NCBI GenBank assembly: GCA_020634625.1
Contig: JACKBJ010000020.1
Span: 1 to 64,000, forward strand
DNA: 64,000 bases
Source: Caldilineae bacterium
GTDB taxonomy: Bacteria; Chloroflexota; Anaerolineae; Epilineales; Epilineaceae
Direction: 5' to 3'
Positions 26,281-35,089 of this stretch are shown here, piece after piece. Under the pieces are notes generated by a model. It saw nothing but the letters and a program-made list of their open reading frames with translations, was not told the DNA's origin and ran no database searches. Position numbers and translations under genes: made by a program. Position 1 is the first letter of the stretch. Each line of letters starts with the position of its first letter.

Positions 26281-27759
26281 TCAACCCGCGTCCGCGGCCA
26301 AGGAGAGTCGGCTCGGCTCGGCGGATCGTGCCGCGGCCTCGCCGGCCGCCAGCGCCAGCCACGCGGCCTGCGCCTCCGCCAGCTCCCGCTCGGCCTCCTG
26401 ACGCTCCAGGGCGCCGAGCGGCCGATCCAGGTTCAGCATCGCCGCGTGCTCGCGATGCAGGGCCGCATGCAAGGCCCGGTAGAAGTCGGTCCGGTACGTT
26501 CCCTGGAACAGCATCGCCAGGTCGCGGCTGTCCTCCCAGTGGTCCTGCCGGCCCATTCCGGCGGCGACCCGGGCATGAAAGGGCGTGCCGGGCAAGGGAT
26601 AGCTGACCGAGACCCCGATCGCGTCGGGTCTGAGCCGGCGCACCAGATCGGCGCTGGCCTCGATGTCGGTCCAGACCTCGCCGGGATAGCCCAGCTGCAG
26701 GAAGAAGGCCACACGAATGCCATGGCGGCGCAGCCGCTCGACCGCGGCCGGAAGCTCGGTCGACCGATAGCCCTTCTGCATGGCATCCAGGATCCGCTGG
26801 GAGCCGCTCTCGACCCCCAGCCATAGCTCCTCGCAGCCCGCCCTCGCGAGGCCCTCGGCATAGGCCTCGTCGATCAGGTCCACCCGACTCTGGGCCTGAA
26901 AGGGAAGCCGCAGCTTGCGCCTGGCCATCGCGGCGCCGAAGGCCGACGTCCATCCCGGCGCCAGCCCGAAGACATCGTCGACGAACCAGATGCGGTCGGG
27001 TGCCGCGCTCGCCGCCAGCTCGGCCAGCTCCTCCGCCACGGCCTCGGGCGACCGGGCGGCGTGCCGCCGCCCCCAGATCGGACGCGCGCACCAGTTGCAG
27101 GCATAGGGACAACCGCGAGAAGCGGCCACGTTCAGGCGGAAGTGGCCGTGCGCCGCGTGCCAGATGCGGCGATAGGCATCCAGGTCGACCAGATCGCGCG
27201 CCGGCGGCTCGAATCGGTCGGGCCGGGTCTCGATCGGCCGCTGGCGACCCGGCCGCGGGTCCGTGCCGGGAAGGACCAGACCCGCCACGTCGCCCAGGAC
27301 CTCCTCACGCGCAAGCGGCCCCGATTGCAGCAAGCGGTGGGCCGCCTCGACCAGCGTCTGCTCACCTTCGCCGACGATCACGGCGGTCGCGCCGGCGGCG
27401 AGCCAGGCACTGGGCAGGTCGCTGGGGTCGGAACCGTGGACGAGCACGGGCAATCCGGCGCGGCGAGCCGACTCGAGCATGCTCAGCCCGGCCTGGCGCA
27501 TGCGCGTCAAACACATCTTCGAGAGCCAGTTGAAGCTGTCCTCGTAGATGGCAACCAGCTTGGGGCGGCAGGCCTCGATCGCGGCCGGAAAGGCCTCGGG
27601 TCCCGGCGCCAGCATGGCGTCGAAGAGGGCCACCCGAAGGCCCGCCTTGCGCAGGGCTGCCGCGGCGTAGAGCGTGCCGAGCGGGGGATAGGGCATCTGA
27701 CGTTGAACCTGTTTCGGATCCAGCGCCATGAACAGGGAATGGGTCAGGAGCAGGTCCAC
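26281..27759 (-). CDS. B12-binding-type radical SAM protein (paralogue 2)
   Basis: It has the same architecture as the following gene: VDLLLTHSLF at the start, MPYPPLGTLYAAAALRKAGL, VIVGEGEQTLVEAA, then the radical SAM site CPYACNWC (C217, C221, C224) and GVESGSQRILDAMQKG. The two are tandem paralogues with clearly diverged substrate regions. GTG at 27759 is chosen because the paralogue begins at the same point; GTG 27849 or ATG 27846, overlapping the amidohydrolase stop, would add about 30 poorly conserved residues. Function is unknown. Confidence 0.82.
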   Translation of the reverse strand: MDLLLTHSLFMALDPKQVQRQMPYPPLGTLYAAAALRKAGLRVALFDAMLAPGPEAFPAAIEACRPKLVAIYEDSFNWLSKMCLTRMRQAGLSMLESARRAGLPVLVHGSDPSDLPSAWLAAGATAVIVGEGEQTLVEAAHRLLQSGPLAREEVLGDVAGLVLPGTDPRPGRQRPIETRPDRFEPPARDLVDLDAYRRIWHAAHGHFRLNVAASRGCPYACNWCARPIWGRRHAARSPEAVAEELAELAASAAPDRIWFVDDVFGLAPGWTSAFGAAMARRKLRLPFQAQSRVDLIDEAYAEGLARAGCEELWLGVESGSQRILDAMQKGYRSTELPAAVERLRRHGIRVAFFLQLGYPGEVWTDIEASADLVRRLRPDAIGVSVSYPLPGTPFHARVAAGMGRQDHWEDSRDLAMLFQGTYRTDFYRALHAALHREHAAMLNLDRPLGALERQEAERELAEAQAAWLALAAGEAAARSAEPSRLSLAADAG

Positions 27760-27845
27760 CGCCTGTCCGCCACGATCGGCGCGACAGTGCGGCGCACGGG
27801 GCTCCGAAGCGGACGGGCTCGGGCGCCCCGCCCCGGGCACTGGCA

Positions 27846-29144
27846 TCACCGAGACGCGCCGGCTTCGGCCCGGCTCGGCGATGCTGCCGGGCTTCCGAGC
27901 GCTAGGGGGTTCGGCCCCCCCATGGCCGCGCGCCCGGTCGAGGGGACTTGGCCGGGAGCCCGGCGTTCGAGGCCGGGCTCGTCGAGACCCGCCCGACTCA
28001 GCGGCTCCAGCAGCGCCGTAGCGACCCGCTTCGGGCGGCCGTCCAACCAGACGGCCTCCGCCGGCTGGTCCAGGGCATCGAAGAGCCAGGACAGATCCGG
28101 ATCGGCCACGAGCGGCCTGCCCGAGGCCATCACCAGCCGCAGGTCGGCGCGCCGCCGATCCAGGAGCTGCTCCGCCGGCGACCGGCCGTCGTCGCGCAAC
28201 ACGACCAGGTCGGCCGGCGCGCCCGCCGCAAGCCTCCCGGCCTGGGGTCGGCCGCAGAGTCGTGCGCCATGCCAGGTGACCATCGCCAAGAGCCCCGCCG
28301 CGTCGACCAGGCCGGTCGACGCGGCGCAGCGCAGCTCGTCGAGCAGGTCACGCGAGCCGGTCATGCGCGAGTCGGTGCCCAGAGCGGCGAGGCCGCGGGC
28401 CGCGAAAGCCCGCGGGTCGGCGACCTGCCCGAACAGGCGCTGGTTGCTGGCCGGACACCAGACCATCCCGACTCCGGCCGCCAGGGCCGCCGACCGCTGC
28501 GCGGGCAGCAGTCCGACCGCGTGCACCAGTCGCGTCCCGGGCCGCAGCGCACCGGCTTCGACCAGGTCGGCGAACTCGGTGGCTGCCCGTGCGCCGATGC
28601 CTTCGGCGGCGTGCACGAACCAGGGCCGTCCCGGGGGGCATTCGGCCAGGCTGGCCCGCAGGTCGGGGCCGTAGCTGCCGGCGAGCGCGAGGGAGTGCGC
28701 CCAGCCGAGGTCGGCGACGACATGGGTCGGAAAGCCGGGTTCGTCGAAGATCGTCAGCCAAGGATCATGGTGCACCACGGTGGTGACACCCGCCAACGCG
28801 TTGGCCAGGCCGCCCTGCCAGGCGCGCCGGCCCGCCGGGATGCCTCGCAGCCGCCGAAACTCGGGCTGCTCGATGCGCGACCGCATCGCGACGATCCAGT
28901 CGGCGGCGTGGCGGTAGCCACCGCCGGCGGGCGTGGCCGGGAAGCAATCCAGCTGGAGGTGGGCGTGGGCGTTGACCAGACCCGGCAGGATCAGGTGCCC
29001 GTCCAGGGCCACCCGGTGACCGGCCGATCGGCGAGCCCCTTCCGCTCGATCGACGCGCGCACCGCGCAGGCGCAGCGTCGCCCTCCGCGACCCGTTCCGC
29101 GCCGCAGAGGCGATTCGCGCCCCCACCAGCTCGATCTCGGTCAC
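27846..29144 (-). CDS. Amidohydrolase-superfamily metal-dependent hydrolase
   Basis: The 432-residue protein has the metal site HAH (H60, H62) in VNAHAHLQLD, a later FVHAAEG and VHAVGL, and the catalytic Asp in ALGTDS, as in the cytosine deaminase/chlorohydrolase/aminofutalosine-deaminase branch. It probably deaminates or hydrolyses a purine- or imidazole-like metabolite. GTG at 29144 has GGGAGG 7 bases upstream. It is first in the radical SAM/methyltransferase operon, so it may act on the precursor or product of that pathway. The last 50 residues are low in complexity. Confidence 0.78.
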   Translation of the reverse strand: MTEIELVGARIASAARNGSRRATLRLRGARVDRAEGARRSAGHRVALDGHLILPGLVNAHAHLQLDCFPATPAGGGYRHAADWIVAMRSRIEQPEFRRLRGIPAGRRAWQGGLANALAGVTTVVHHDPWLTIFDEPGFPTHVVADLGWAHSLALAGSYGPDLRASLAECPPGRPWFVHAAEGIGARAATEFADLVEAGALRPGTRLVHAVGLLPAQRSAALAAGVGMVWCPASNQRLFGQVADPRAFAARGLAALGTDSRMTGSRDLLDELRCAASTGLVDAAGLLAMVTWHGARLCGRPQAGRLAAGAPADLVVLRDDGRSPAEQLLDRRRADLRLVMASGRPLVADPDLSWLFDALDQPAEAVWLDGRPKRVATALLEPLSRAGLDEPGLERRAPGQVPSTGRAAMGGPNPLALGSPAASPSRAEAGASR

Positions 29145-29239
29145 CTCACGACCTCCCATCCGGTCGGACCCGATGCCAGCCCCGACACCCGGCTGCAGGC
29201 ATCGGCGGCGCAAGGCCGTGCGCCGGTGCTCGACTCCGG

Positions 29240-29269
29240 CTGGCATGGGGGCGCGCCCGCCCGTATCCT
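29240..29269 (+). promoter_or_regulatory. Promoter of the 29386 methyltransferase
   Basis: CTGGCA (29240-29245), 18-base spacer, TATCCT (29264-29269). The predicted start is near 29276, with a leader of about 110 bases. It belongs to the CTGGC-N18 class found at several genes in the window. Nothing convincing was found for the divergent amidohydrolase in the 240-base gap. Confidence 0.5.
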
Positions 29270-29385
29270 GCCTGGCCGGGACGCTCGCCCCAGGGACTCA
29301 TGGTAGTCGGCGCTTCGGCGGGGGTCCAAGCGGCCCGCCCGGGCCCTGCCGACCCTGGCTGGTGCCACGCAATCGGAAGGTCGAG

Positions 29386-30060
29386 ATGGACGAACCCGAA
29401 GTGCTGCCGCCCCGTGCGGCCTACGACCGCTGGGCGCCGAGCTACGCGCAGTCGGGCCGAAATCCGCTCACCCGAGCGGGCCAGGACCTGCTCGAGAGCC
29501 TGTTGCCGCCCTTGGTCGATATGGACCTGCTCGACCTGGCCTGCGGCGACGGCCGGTGGACCGAGCAGGCCCTGGCGGCCGGAGCGCGGAGCTGCATCGC
29601 TGCTGATTTCAGCGCCGGCATGCTGGGCGCCGCGCGCGCGCGACTCCCAGGCGCGCCACTGGTGGCGGCCGACATGCATCGCCCCCCCTTCCGGGCCGAG
29701 AGCTTCGACCTGGTGATCCTCGCGCTGGCGCTGAGCCATGCCCGCCGGCCGGCGCTGGTCATCGACGCCTGCGCCGTCCTGCTGCGTCGCGCGGGGCGGC
29801 TGGCGATCCTCGACCTGCATCCGAGCGCGGCCGAACGCGGCTGGCACCGCAGCTTCCGTGACGAAGCCGGCCGGCGCCTGGCGGTCGCCTGGCAGCCCTG
29901 GTCGATCGATGCGGTGGAAGACCTCATGCGCTCGGCCGGGCTGGACCTCGAAGCGCGGCGCGAGGTCACGCTTGACCCGGATCGGCTGCCGACGCCGGCG
30001 CCCTCCAGCGCCAGCGCCGGACCGGCACTGTACGCCCTGGTCGCGAGACGAGCCCCGTGA
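29386..30060 (+). CDS. Class I SAM-dependent methyltransferase (BioC/UbiE-like)
   Basis: The 224 residues include AAYDRWAPSYAQSG, the SAM loop LLDLACGDGRWTEQALAAGA, AADFSAGML and the FDLVILALALSHA segment typical of BioC/UbiE-type enzymes. The ATG at 29386 has GGAAGG 5 bases upstream. It is divergent from the radical SAM operon and may supply another methylation step, or be unrelated. Confidence 0.82.
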   Translation: MDEPEVLPPRAAYDRWAPSYAQSGRNPLTRAGQDLLESLLPPLVDMDLLDLACGDGRWTEQALAAGARSCIAADFSAGMLGAARARLPGAPLVAADMHRPPFRAESFDLVILALALSHARRPALVIDACAVLLRRAGRLAILDLHPSAAERGWHRSFRDEAGRRLAVAWQPWSIDAVEDLMRSAGLDLEARREVTLDPDRLPTPAPSSASAGPALYALVARRAP

Positions 30061-30121
30061 CCCGGTCCAGCCCGGCGCATGCGGCGCGATCGGCCGCCGG
30101 AGGCGTCGGCCGACCCTCGCA

Positions 30122-31288
30122 TCAGCGATCGTCGTTTCCGTTGAAGGCCGCCGGCAAGTAGATGCGGCTGCCCGCGATGGCCGGGCCGATCTCCAGGGCC
30201 AGCGCTTCGTCCAGGTAGCTGGCGTCGCCGCCGGCGGTTCGGGCTCCTCCATAGACCAGCATGCGACCGCCCCGCGCATCCCAGACCGCGCCATGCCCGG
30301 CCCGCGGCTGCGGCACCGCACCTTCCGCCTCGAGCCGTTCCCAGCTGGGGCGACCCGGATCGTCGTAGTCGAGCCGCCAGAGATCGGCCAGGTCCTCGGC
30401 GCCGGCTTCGCTGGCCACGTAGCCCCCGAAGAGGTAGCCGGCCGCGGACTCGCCATCGAAGATCAGGCTGGCGCCGATGCGCGCGCCCGGCGCACCCTCG
30501 GGCGCGATCGGCGTGAGGCGCTGCCAGGCATCGGCCTCGTCGATCCGAGCCAGATCCAGACGCCAGATCGCGTCCACCGGCTGGCCCATCCCGTCCTGAC
30601 CGAAGGCAACGACCAGGTGTCCGCTGCCAGATTCGACCGCCAGAGCCTGGTGCAGGTAGGCGAAGGGCGTCGGCGGCAGCGGCTCCCAGTCGCTCCCATC
30701 CTGCGACAAGTCGAGGCTGTAGGCCGCATCCTGAAGCGTATTGGTCCCGTACAGATCACCGCCGAACAGAACCGCGCGTCGACGGGCGGCGTCATAGACC
30801 AGTGCCGGGAACCAGAGCGGCAGGGATCGTTCGGACTCCATTCGGGACCAGACTCCACTGTCGAGATCCAGGAAGAAAGTCTGGCCTTCCTCGCAGTCGC
30901 AGACCAGCAGCAGGCGATCGCCCTCGGGATCGACCAGCGCCCGTGCACCGATCAGGCCGCGGCCCGTCTGCCGGGGTCGGGGCAGATCGCCGCTGCCCCG
31001 CAGGTCCGTCCAGGAACCCTCGGGGCTGGCGAGATCGAGCTGTCGCGCCCGTCCCGGTAGGCCGAAGCCGGACTCGCCGCCGATGACCACCAGCGCGTTC
31101 CCGGGCGTGACCAAGGCCGAATGTCCGGCCAAGGGCTGGTCGGATGCGAGCTGGGTCCATGCGTAGCGCAGGTCCTCGTGGTCGGGCATGGCGACGGCCG
31201 GGCGCTGAGCCAGCAGGGCAACCAGCAGCGGCAGGATTAACGGAAGCATGCGGCGCACGGGGCGCTTCGTCGGGGCGGTGGTCGTCAC
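30122..31288 (-). CDS. Exported kelch-repeat protein with C-terminal YLP motif
   Basis: The protein (388 residues) has a signal peptide (MLPLILPLLVALLAQRPAVA) and five or six kelch blades (VVIGGESGFG, VLFGGDLYG, YLFGGYVAS, LVYGGARTAG), forming a beta-propeller. It ends IYLPAAFNGNDDR, the LP motif seen in several exported proteins here. The GTG at 31288 is favoured because GGAGG lies 8 bases upstream; longer in-frame starts lack an SD. No catalytic residues are expected; a ligand- or sugar-binding role is possible. Confidence 0.75.
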   Translation of the reverse strand: MTTTAPTKRPVRRMLPLILPLLVALLAQRPAVAMPDHEDLRYAWTQLASDQPLAGHSALVTPGNALVVIGGESGFGLPGRARQLDLASPEGSWTDLRGSGDLPRPRQTGRGLIGARALVDPEGDRLLLVCDCEEGQTFFLDLDSGVWSRMESERSLPLWFPALVYDAARRRAVLFGGDLYGTNTLQDAAYSLDLSQDGSDWEPLPPTPFAYLHQALAVESGSGHLVVAFGQDGMGQPVDAIWRLDLARIDEADAWQRLTPIAPEGAPGARIGASLIFDGESAAGYLFGGYVASEAGAEDLADLWRLDYDDPGRPSWERLEAEGAVPQPRAGHGAVWDARGGRMLVYGGARTAGGDASYLDEALALEIGPAIAGSRIYLPAAFNGNDDR

Positions 31289-31434
31289 TTCGGATTCCTC
31301 CAGGATGGCGTCTCGTCGCGCGGCGGTTTCCAGACGCCACAGGCTACCATTATCCTTGCGTTTGGCGAAGCCAGCGGGGGTCACCCGAACGCCGGAGCCG
31401 CATCACGACGCCAGATCGATAGGATGCCCACGCA

Positions 31435-32841
31435 ATGGCCACTCCGCTCGTCCCCAGGCTCGGGACCCCCGAGCCGTCCCGAGGACCCGACCGCCGGGTC
31501 GCGGAGCGCTGGCGCGCGTGCCTGGCAGGCTGCCTGTTGCTGCTGTCCGGCATCGGCGGCTGTGGGGGACCGGTCGCGAAGCCGCGATCCGATCCGGCTC
31601 CGAGTCGGGTGGATTCAGCGAGCCTGTCTCCGACGCCGAGCCCGGGAGCGCCGAGCCCGGCGCCGGCCGAACCGGCCGGGCTGGCATCGCCGACCGTCGA
31701 CCGCCTCGAGCCACGTCCGTCGCGAGCGCCGGCAGGAGCGGCGCGGATTCGACTCGAATCGGTCGCCGGCGGTTTCGAGCAACCGCTGCTGATCCTGGAT
31801 GCCGGCGACGGGCGATCGCGGCTCTACGTCGCCGAGCGCGCCGGGACGCTGCGTGCCTTCGACCCGACCGAAGCGTTCGAAGCACCGCGGCTGGTGCTCG
31901 ACCTGCGCGCCTCGGTCGAGACCGACCACCCGGAGCAGGGCTTGCTCGGCCTGGCCTTCCACCCCGATTTCGAGTCCAACGGCCGGCTCTTCGCCAGCTA
32001 CACCGCGGTGGGCGGCGATGCCCGGGTGACCGAGCTGGCCTACGATCGGGCCGCCGACGCCTTCGATCCGACGCGAGAGCGAGAGCTGCTCCGGATTCCC
32101 CAGCCCGCGAAGAACCACAACACCAGCCACCTCGCCTTCGGCCCGGACGGCATGCTCTACCTTGGCGTGGGCGATGGGGGCGGGGCCAACGACCCATCCG
32201 GCAACGGTCAGAATCCGGCCAGCTTGTTGGGAAAGATCCTCCGAATCGACGTGGATCGGATGGACCACGGGCTGGCCTATGCCATTCCGCCCGACAACCC
32301 CTATGTCGGTGAGCCGGGTCATGCCGCGGAGACCTGGGTCTGGGGCCTGCGCCATCCCTGGCGCTTCAGCTTCGATCGTGGCTCCGGGGCGCTGTTCGTC
32401 GGCGAGGTCGGCCAGGCCGACTGGGAAGAGGTCGACCGCCTCGAGGGCGGACCGGGCTTTACCGGCGCCAACCTCGGCTGGCCCGTATTCGAGGCCGAGC
32501 ACTGCCTCGCGTCACCCGACGCCTGCAGCACCCCGGACGCGCGGTCGATGCGCCCGCCGATCCTGAGCTACGCCCACTCGGACGGCAACTGTTCCATCAT
32601 CGGCGGCTTCGTCTACCGCCCGCTCGATGCCGGCGACCGACTCGCCGGCACCTATCTGTTCGCCGACTTCTGCAGCGGCCGCATCTGGGGCGCGAGTCCG
32701 TCGGCCTCGGGCATCTGGACGCAGCGGGAGCTGGCCGACACCGACCTGAGCATCAGCAGCTTCGGCGAGGACGCGGCAGGTCGACTCTATGTGAGCGACC
32801 TGGCGGGAGGCGCCATCTACCGGATCGACAGCGAGCGCTGA
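31435..32841 (+). CDS. Lipoprotein PQQ-dependent sugar dehydrogenase-like beta-propeller
   Basis: After a signal segment ending LLSGIGGC (lipidation Cys) and a Pro/Ser/Thr linker, the 370-residue core matches soluble aldose/glucose dehydrogenases of the GDH-B/YliI (Asd) family. It begins LESVAGGFEQPLLILDAGD, with LYVAERAGTLRAF, GLLGLAFHPDFESNGRLFASYT, the catalytic-type His in KNHNTSHLAFGPDGMLYLGVGDGG, and GLRHPWRFSFD. It probably oxidises sugars outside the cell with PQQ, but many members lack a proven substrate. It is divergent from the kelch gene. AGGA lies 10 bases before the ATG. Confidence 0.85.
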   Translation: MATPLVPRLGTPEPSRGPDRRVAERWRACLAGCLLLLSGIGGCGGPVAKPRSDPAPSRVDSASLSPTPSPGAPSPAPAEPAGLASPTVDRLEPRPSRAPAGAARIRLESVAGGFEQPLLILDAGDGRSRLYVAERAGTLRAFDPTEAFEAPRLVLDLRASVETDHPEQGLLGLAFHPDFESNGRLFASYTAVGGDARVTELAYDRAADAFDPTRERELLRIPQPAKNHNTSHLAFGPDGMLYLGVGDGGGANDPSGNGQNPASLLGKILRIDVDRMDHGLAYAIPPDNPYVGEPGHAAETWVWGLRHPWRFSFDRGSGALFVGEVGQADWEEVDRLEGGPGFTGANLGWPVFEAEHCLASPDACSTPDARSMRPPILSYAHSDGNCSIIGGFVYRPLDAGDRLAGTYLFADFCSGRIWGASPSASGIWTQRELADTDLSISSFGEDAAGRLYVSDLAGGAIYRIDSER

Positions 32842-32867
32842 GCCGCGATCGACCCGCGAGCTCCAGC

Positions 32868-33662
32868 TCAGCCGGGCTTCCGAGCGACGGCCACCAGGGT
32901 CGTTCCGCGCATCCATCGCCGGAATCGGTGGTCGACCCCGAGCAGGGTCGGCATCAGGCTGGTATAGGCCCGGTAGGCCGGGCTGTCGCCGAAGCGGTCG
33001 AAGCGATGCTCGGCGCCCGACCGGCGCAACGATCGATCGTAGGCTCGCATGACCGAGCGCTGGAATGGAAAGCCCTCCGTGGACAGGTCGAGCAGATCGA
33101 AGTCCGCCAGGAGGCGCTCCAACTCCGTCACGGAGAACCGCGTGACGTGGCCGGCGTAATCATCCATCACCGTCCATTGTCGCCGATCATGGGGCGTGGT
33201 CAGGATCAGGATGCCCTTCGGGCGCAGAATCGTCCGAGCGTAATCCAGGATACGCTCGGGCGATTCGACGTGTTCCAGCACCTCCGAGCAGACGGCCAGA
33301 TCGAAGGCGGCCCGCCAGGACTCGGGTGGGGCCTCGGTGGCGTCGCCAACGAGGAAGCTCGCCCGGCCGCCCAGGCTGCCCGAGCGGCGCGCCGCCAGGC
33401 TCGCCAGCGCGATGGCGCGCGCGCTCGGATCGACGCCGATCACCGGGTAGCCGCTCGCGGCCAGAGCCATTGTGCTGCGGCCGAGACCGCAGCCGATGTC
33501 GAGGGTCGCACAGCCGGCCGGGGCACCGGTCCACGCCCGTGCCAGCGCCACCGTGGTCTGCGTCAGATGACGCAGCAAGGGATCGCGGTGCTGCGAGCGC
33601 ATCAGCTGGTTGAGCTCGGCCTCGTAGATCTGCACCTGCTGCTCCTGTTCGGATCCCGGCAT
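32868..33662 (-). CDS. Class I SAM-dependent methyltransferase
   Basis: The 264 residues have the SAM loop LDIGCGLGRSTMALAASGY, GVDPSARAIALA, AVCSEVLEHVESPERIL and LRPKGILILTTPHD, the UbiG/COQ3-like pattern. The C-terminal part (FRRWMRGTTLVAVARKPG) is family-typical. The acceptor is unknown. It converges on the sugar dehydrogenase gene with a 26-base gap and has its own promoter at 33698-33706. Confidence 0.82.
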   Translation of the reverse strand: MPGSEQEQQVQIYEAELNQLMRSQHRDPLLRHLTQTTVALARAWTGAPAGCATLDIGCGLGRSTMALAASGYPVIGVDPSARAIALASLAARRSGSLGGRASFLVGDATEAPPESWRAAFDLAVCSEVLEHVESPERILDYARTILRPKGILILTTPHDRRQWTVMDDYAGHVTRFSVTELERLLADFDLLDLSTEGFPFQRSVMRAYDRSLRRSGAEHRFDRFGDSPAYRAYTSLMPTLLGVDHRFRRWMRGTTLVAVARKPG

Positions 33663-33697
33663 GCGGGCCCACCTGGGCCAAGCGAGGGATGCCCGCG

Positions 33698-33706
33698 ATT
33701 ATAGCA
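33698..33706 (-). promoter_or_regulatory. Extended -10 promoter of the 33662 methyltransferase
   Basis: On the minus strand TGCTATAAT, a perfect extended -10 element; the start would be near 33691, about 30 bases before the ATG at 33662. No clear -35. It is divergent from the TATAAT at 33752. Confidence 0.6.
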
Positions 33707-33751
33707 GGCCCGACCTCGGCGCTCCCCCGTCCCCGATCCGTCGGCCTGGGC

Positions 33752-33757
33752 TATAAT
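33752..33757 (+). promoter_or_regulatory. -10 element of the cytochrome c operon
   Basis: A perfect TATAAT, with a start predicted near 33764 and a leader of about 40 bases. No recognisable -35, and no TG extension. Confidence 0.5.
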
Positions 33758-33803
33758 CCCCTGCGTTCCCGAATCGCCCCCTCGCACTGCCCTGGATGAC
33801 TCC

Positions 33804-34478
33804 ATGCACTCGACCTGCTCGGCTTCGGCCATCCGGCGGACCCTGGCGAGCCTGACGCTCGTCGCCTGCGCCACCGTGAGCGGTGCCTGCCTGTCCAAGC
33901 CGGCGCCGACCGCCCCGCCGGGCGGCGTCGAGCTGTACACGCGCTACTGTGCGGCTTGCCATGGCGCGAACGGAAAGATCGCCGAGGCGGTCACGAATCC
34001 GGTGACCATCTCGCATCCGGAGTTCCTGCGCGCGGTCGATGACCAGTTCCTCTTCGACAGCATCGCCTACGGCCGACCGGGCGCCAACGGGCGCGGACGC
34101 CCCGGGAGCAAGATGTCGGCCTTCGGCCTCGACGAGGGCCGGGTCCTGAGCGATGACGAGATCCGGCTGATCGTCGGCTACCTGCGCAGCTGGCAGACCG
34201 AGCCCAGTATCGAACTCGAGCCCTTCTCGTCGGCGGGTGGCGATCCGCTCGCGGGAGCGGCCATCTACGCGGCACAATGCTCGGCCTGCCACGGCGAGGA
34301 CGGATGGGGCACGGCAGGTCCACGGCTTGCCGGTGCGACGTTGCAGGCGACCGCCAGCGACGCCTACCTCCGCCACTCGATCCTGACGGGCCGGCCGGGC
34401 ACGGCGATGCCGTCCGTGCCGCTCAGCGATGCCGACATGGCCGACCTGGTCGCCTTCATCCGCGGGCTGGACGATTGA
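33804..34478 (+). CDS. Exported di-haem cytochrome c
   Basis: The 224 residues carry an N-terminal export signal and two class I cytochrome domains: CAACH (C49, C52, H53) with likely Met104, and CSACH (C159, C162, H163) with likely Met202. The segment SGAC near residue 29 could be a weak lipobox. Both domains have the usual C-terminal helix (DDEIRLIVGYLRSW, DADMADLVAFIRGL). It would carry electrons outside the membrane, for example to a terminal oxidase. It is first in an operon with dsbB. Confidence 0.9.
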   Translation: MHSTCSASAIRRTLASLTLVACATVSGACLSKPAPTAPPGGVELYTRYCAACHGANGKIAEAVTNPVTISHPEFLRAVDDQFLFDSIAYGRPGANGRGRPGSKMSAFGLDEGRVLSDDEIRLIVGYLRSWQTEPSIELEPFSSAGGDPLAGAAIYAAQCSACHGEDGWGTAGPRLAGATLQATASDAYLRHSILTGRPGTAMPSVPLSDADMADLVAFIRGLDD

Positions 34479-34495
34479 ACATCGGGAGCGTCAAG

Positions 34496-35047
34496 ATGTC
34501 GACCGACAGGCAAATAGCGTCGGATTCCAGGCCGCCGATCGACGGTCTTCTGGAACGCCATGGCGCGCAGCTGGCGCTCGTGGCGGCCTGGACCGCCATG
34601 CTCGGCAGCCTGTACTTCAGCGAGGTGATGCACTTCGAGCCGTGTCGGCTGTGCTGGTTCCAGCGCATCCTCATGTACCCGATCGCCCTGATCGGCCTGG
34701 TCGGCATCCTGCGTGCCGACCGCGGGGCATCGCTGTACATCCTGCCGCTCTCGTTCCTGGGCATGCTCGTTTCCGGCTACCACGTGCTGCTGCAGCATGG
34801 ATTCTTCTCGGAGTCGAATGCCTGTCTGCGCGGCGTCCCCTGCTCGGCACGCTACATCAACTGGATGGGCTTCGTCACGATCCCGGTGCTCGCATTGGCC
34901 GGTTTCCTCGTCATCGGCTTCGCCAGCTCGGCGGCGCTGCGGGCCGCGCCGCGCGACGATCCGTTCCGGCGCCGCGTGCTTGCCGCGCTGATCCCTGTCG
35001 CGGCCGTCCTGGCCTGCTTCGCGCTCCTGCTCATCACCCGTACTTGA
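34496..35047 (+). CDS. Disulfide bond formation protein DsbB/BdbC family
   Basis: DsbB-type proteins pass electrons from a thiol oxidoreductase to quinones. Four membrane spans and two Cys pairs are visible: CRLC (C50, C53) in CRLCWFQRILMYP, and C110/C116 in NACLRGVPC. The 183-residue length fits. The ATG at 34496 has GGGAG 7 bases upstream. Placement after a cytochrome c fits a need for disulfide exchange before haem attachment, which is inference. Confidence 0.88.
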   Translation: MSTDRQIASDSRPPIDGLLERHGAQLALVAAWTAMLGSLYFSEVMHFEPCRLCWFQRILMYPIALIGLVGILRADRGASLYILPLSFLGMLVSGYHVLLQHGFFSESNACLRGVPCSARYINWMGFVTIPVLALAGFLVIGFASSAALRAAPRDDPFRRRVLAALIPVAAVLACFALLLITRT

Positions 35048-35089
35048 TCGCGCCCCGCGCGACCCCGAACAAGGAAAGACCCCGAAACC

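Noticed and set aside
22940..29144. Possible RiPP precursor peptide gene inside the radical SAM operon
   Set aside because: Genes overlap or are nearly contiguous; the largest gaps (61 and 86 bases) hold no short reading frame with an SD.
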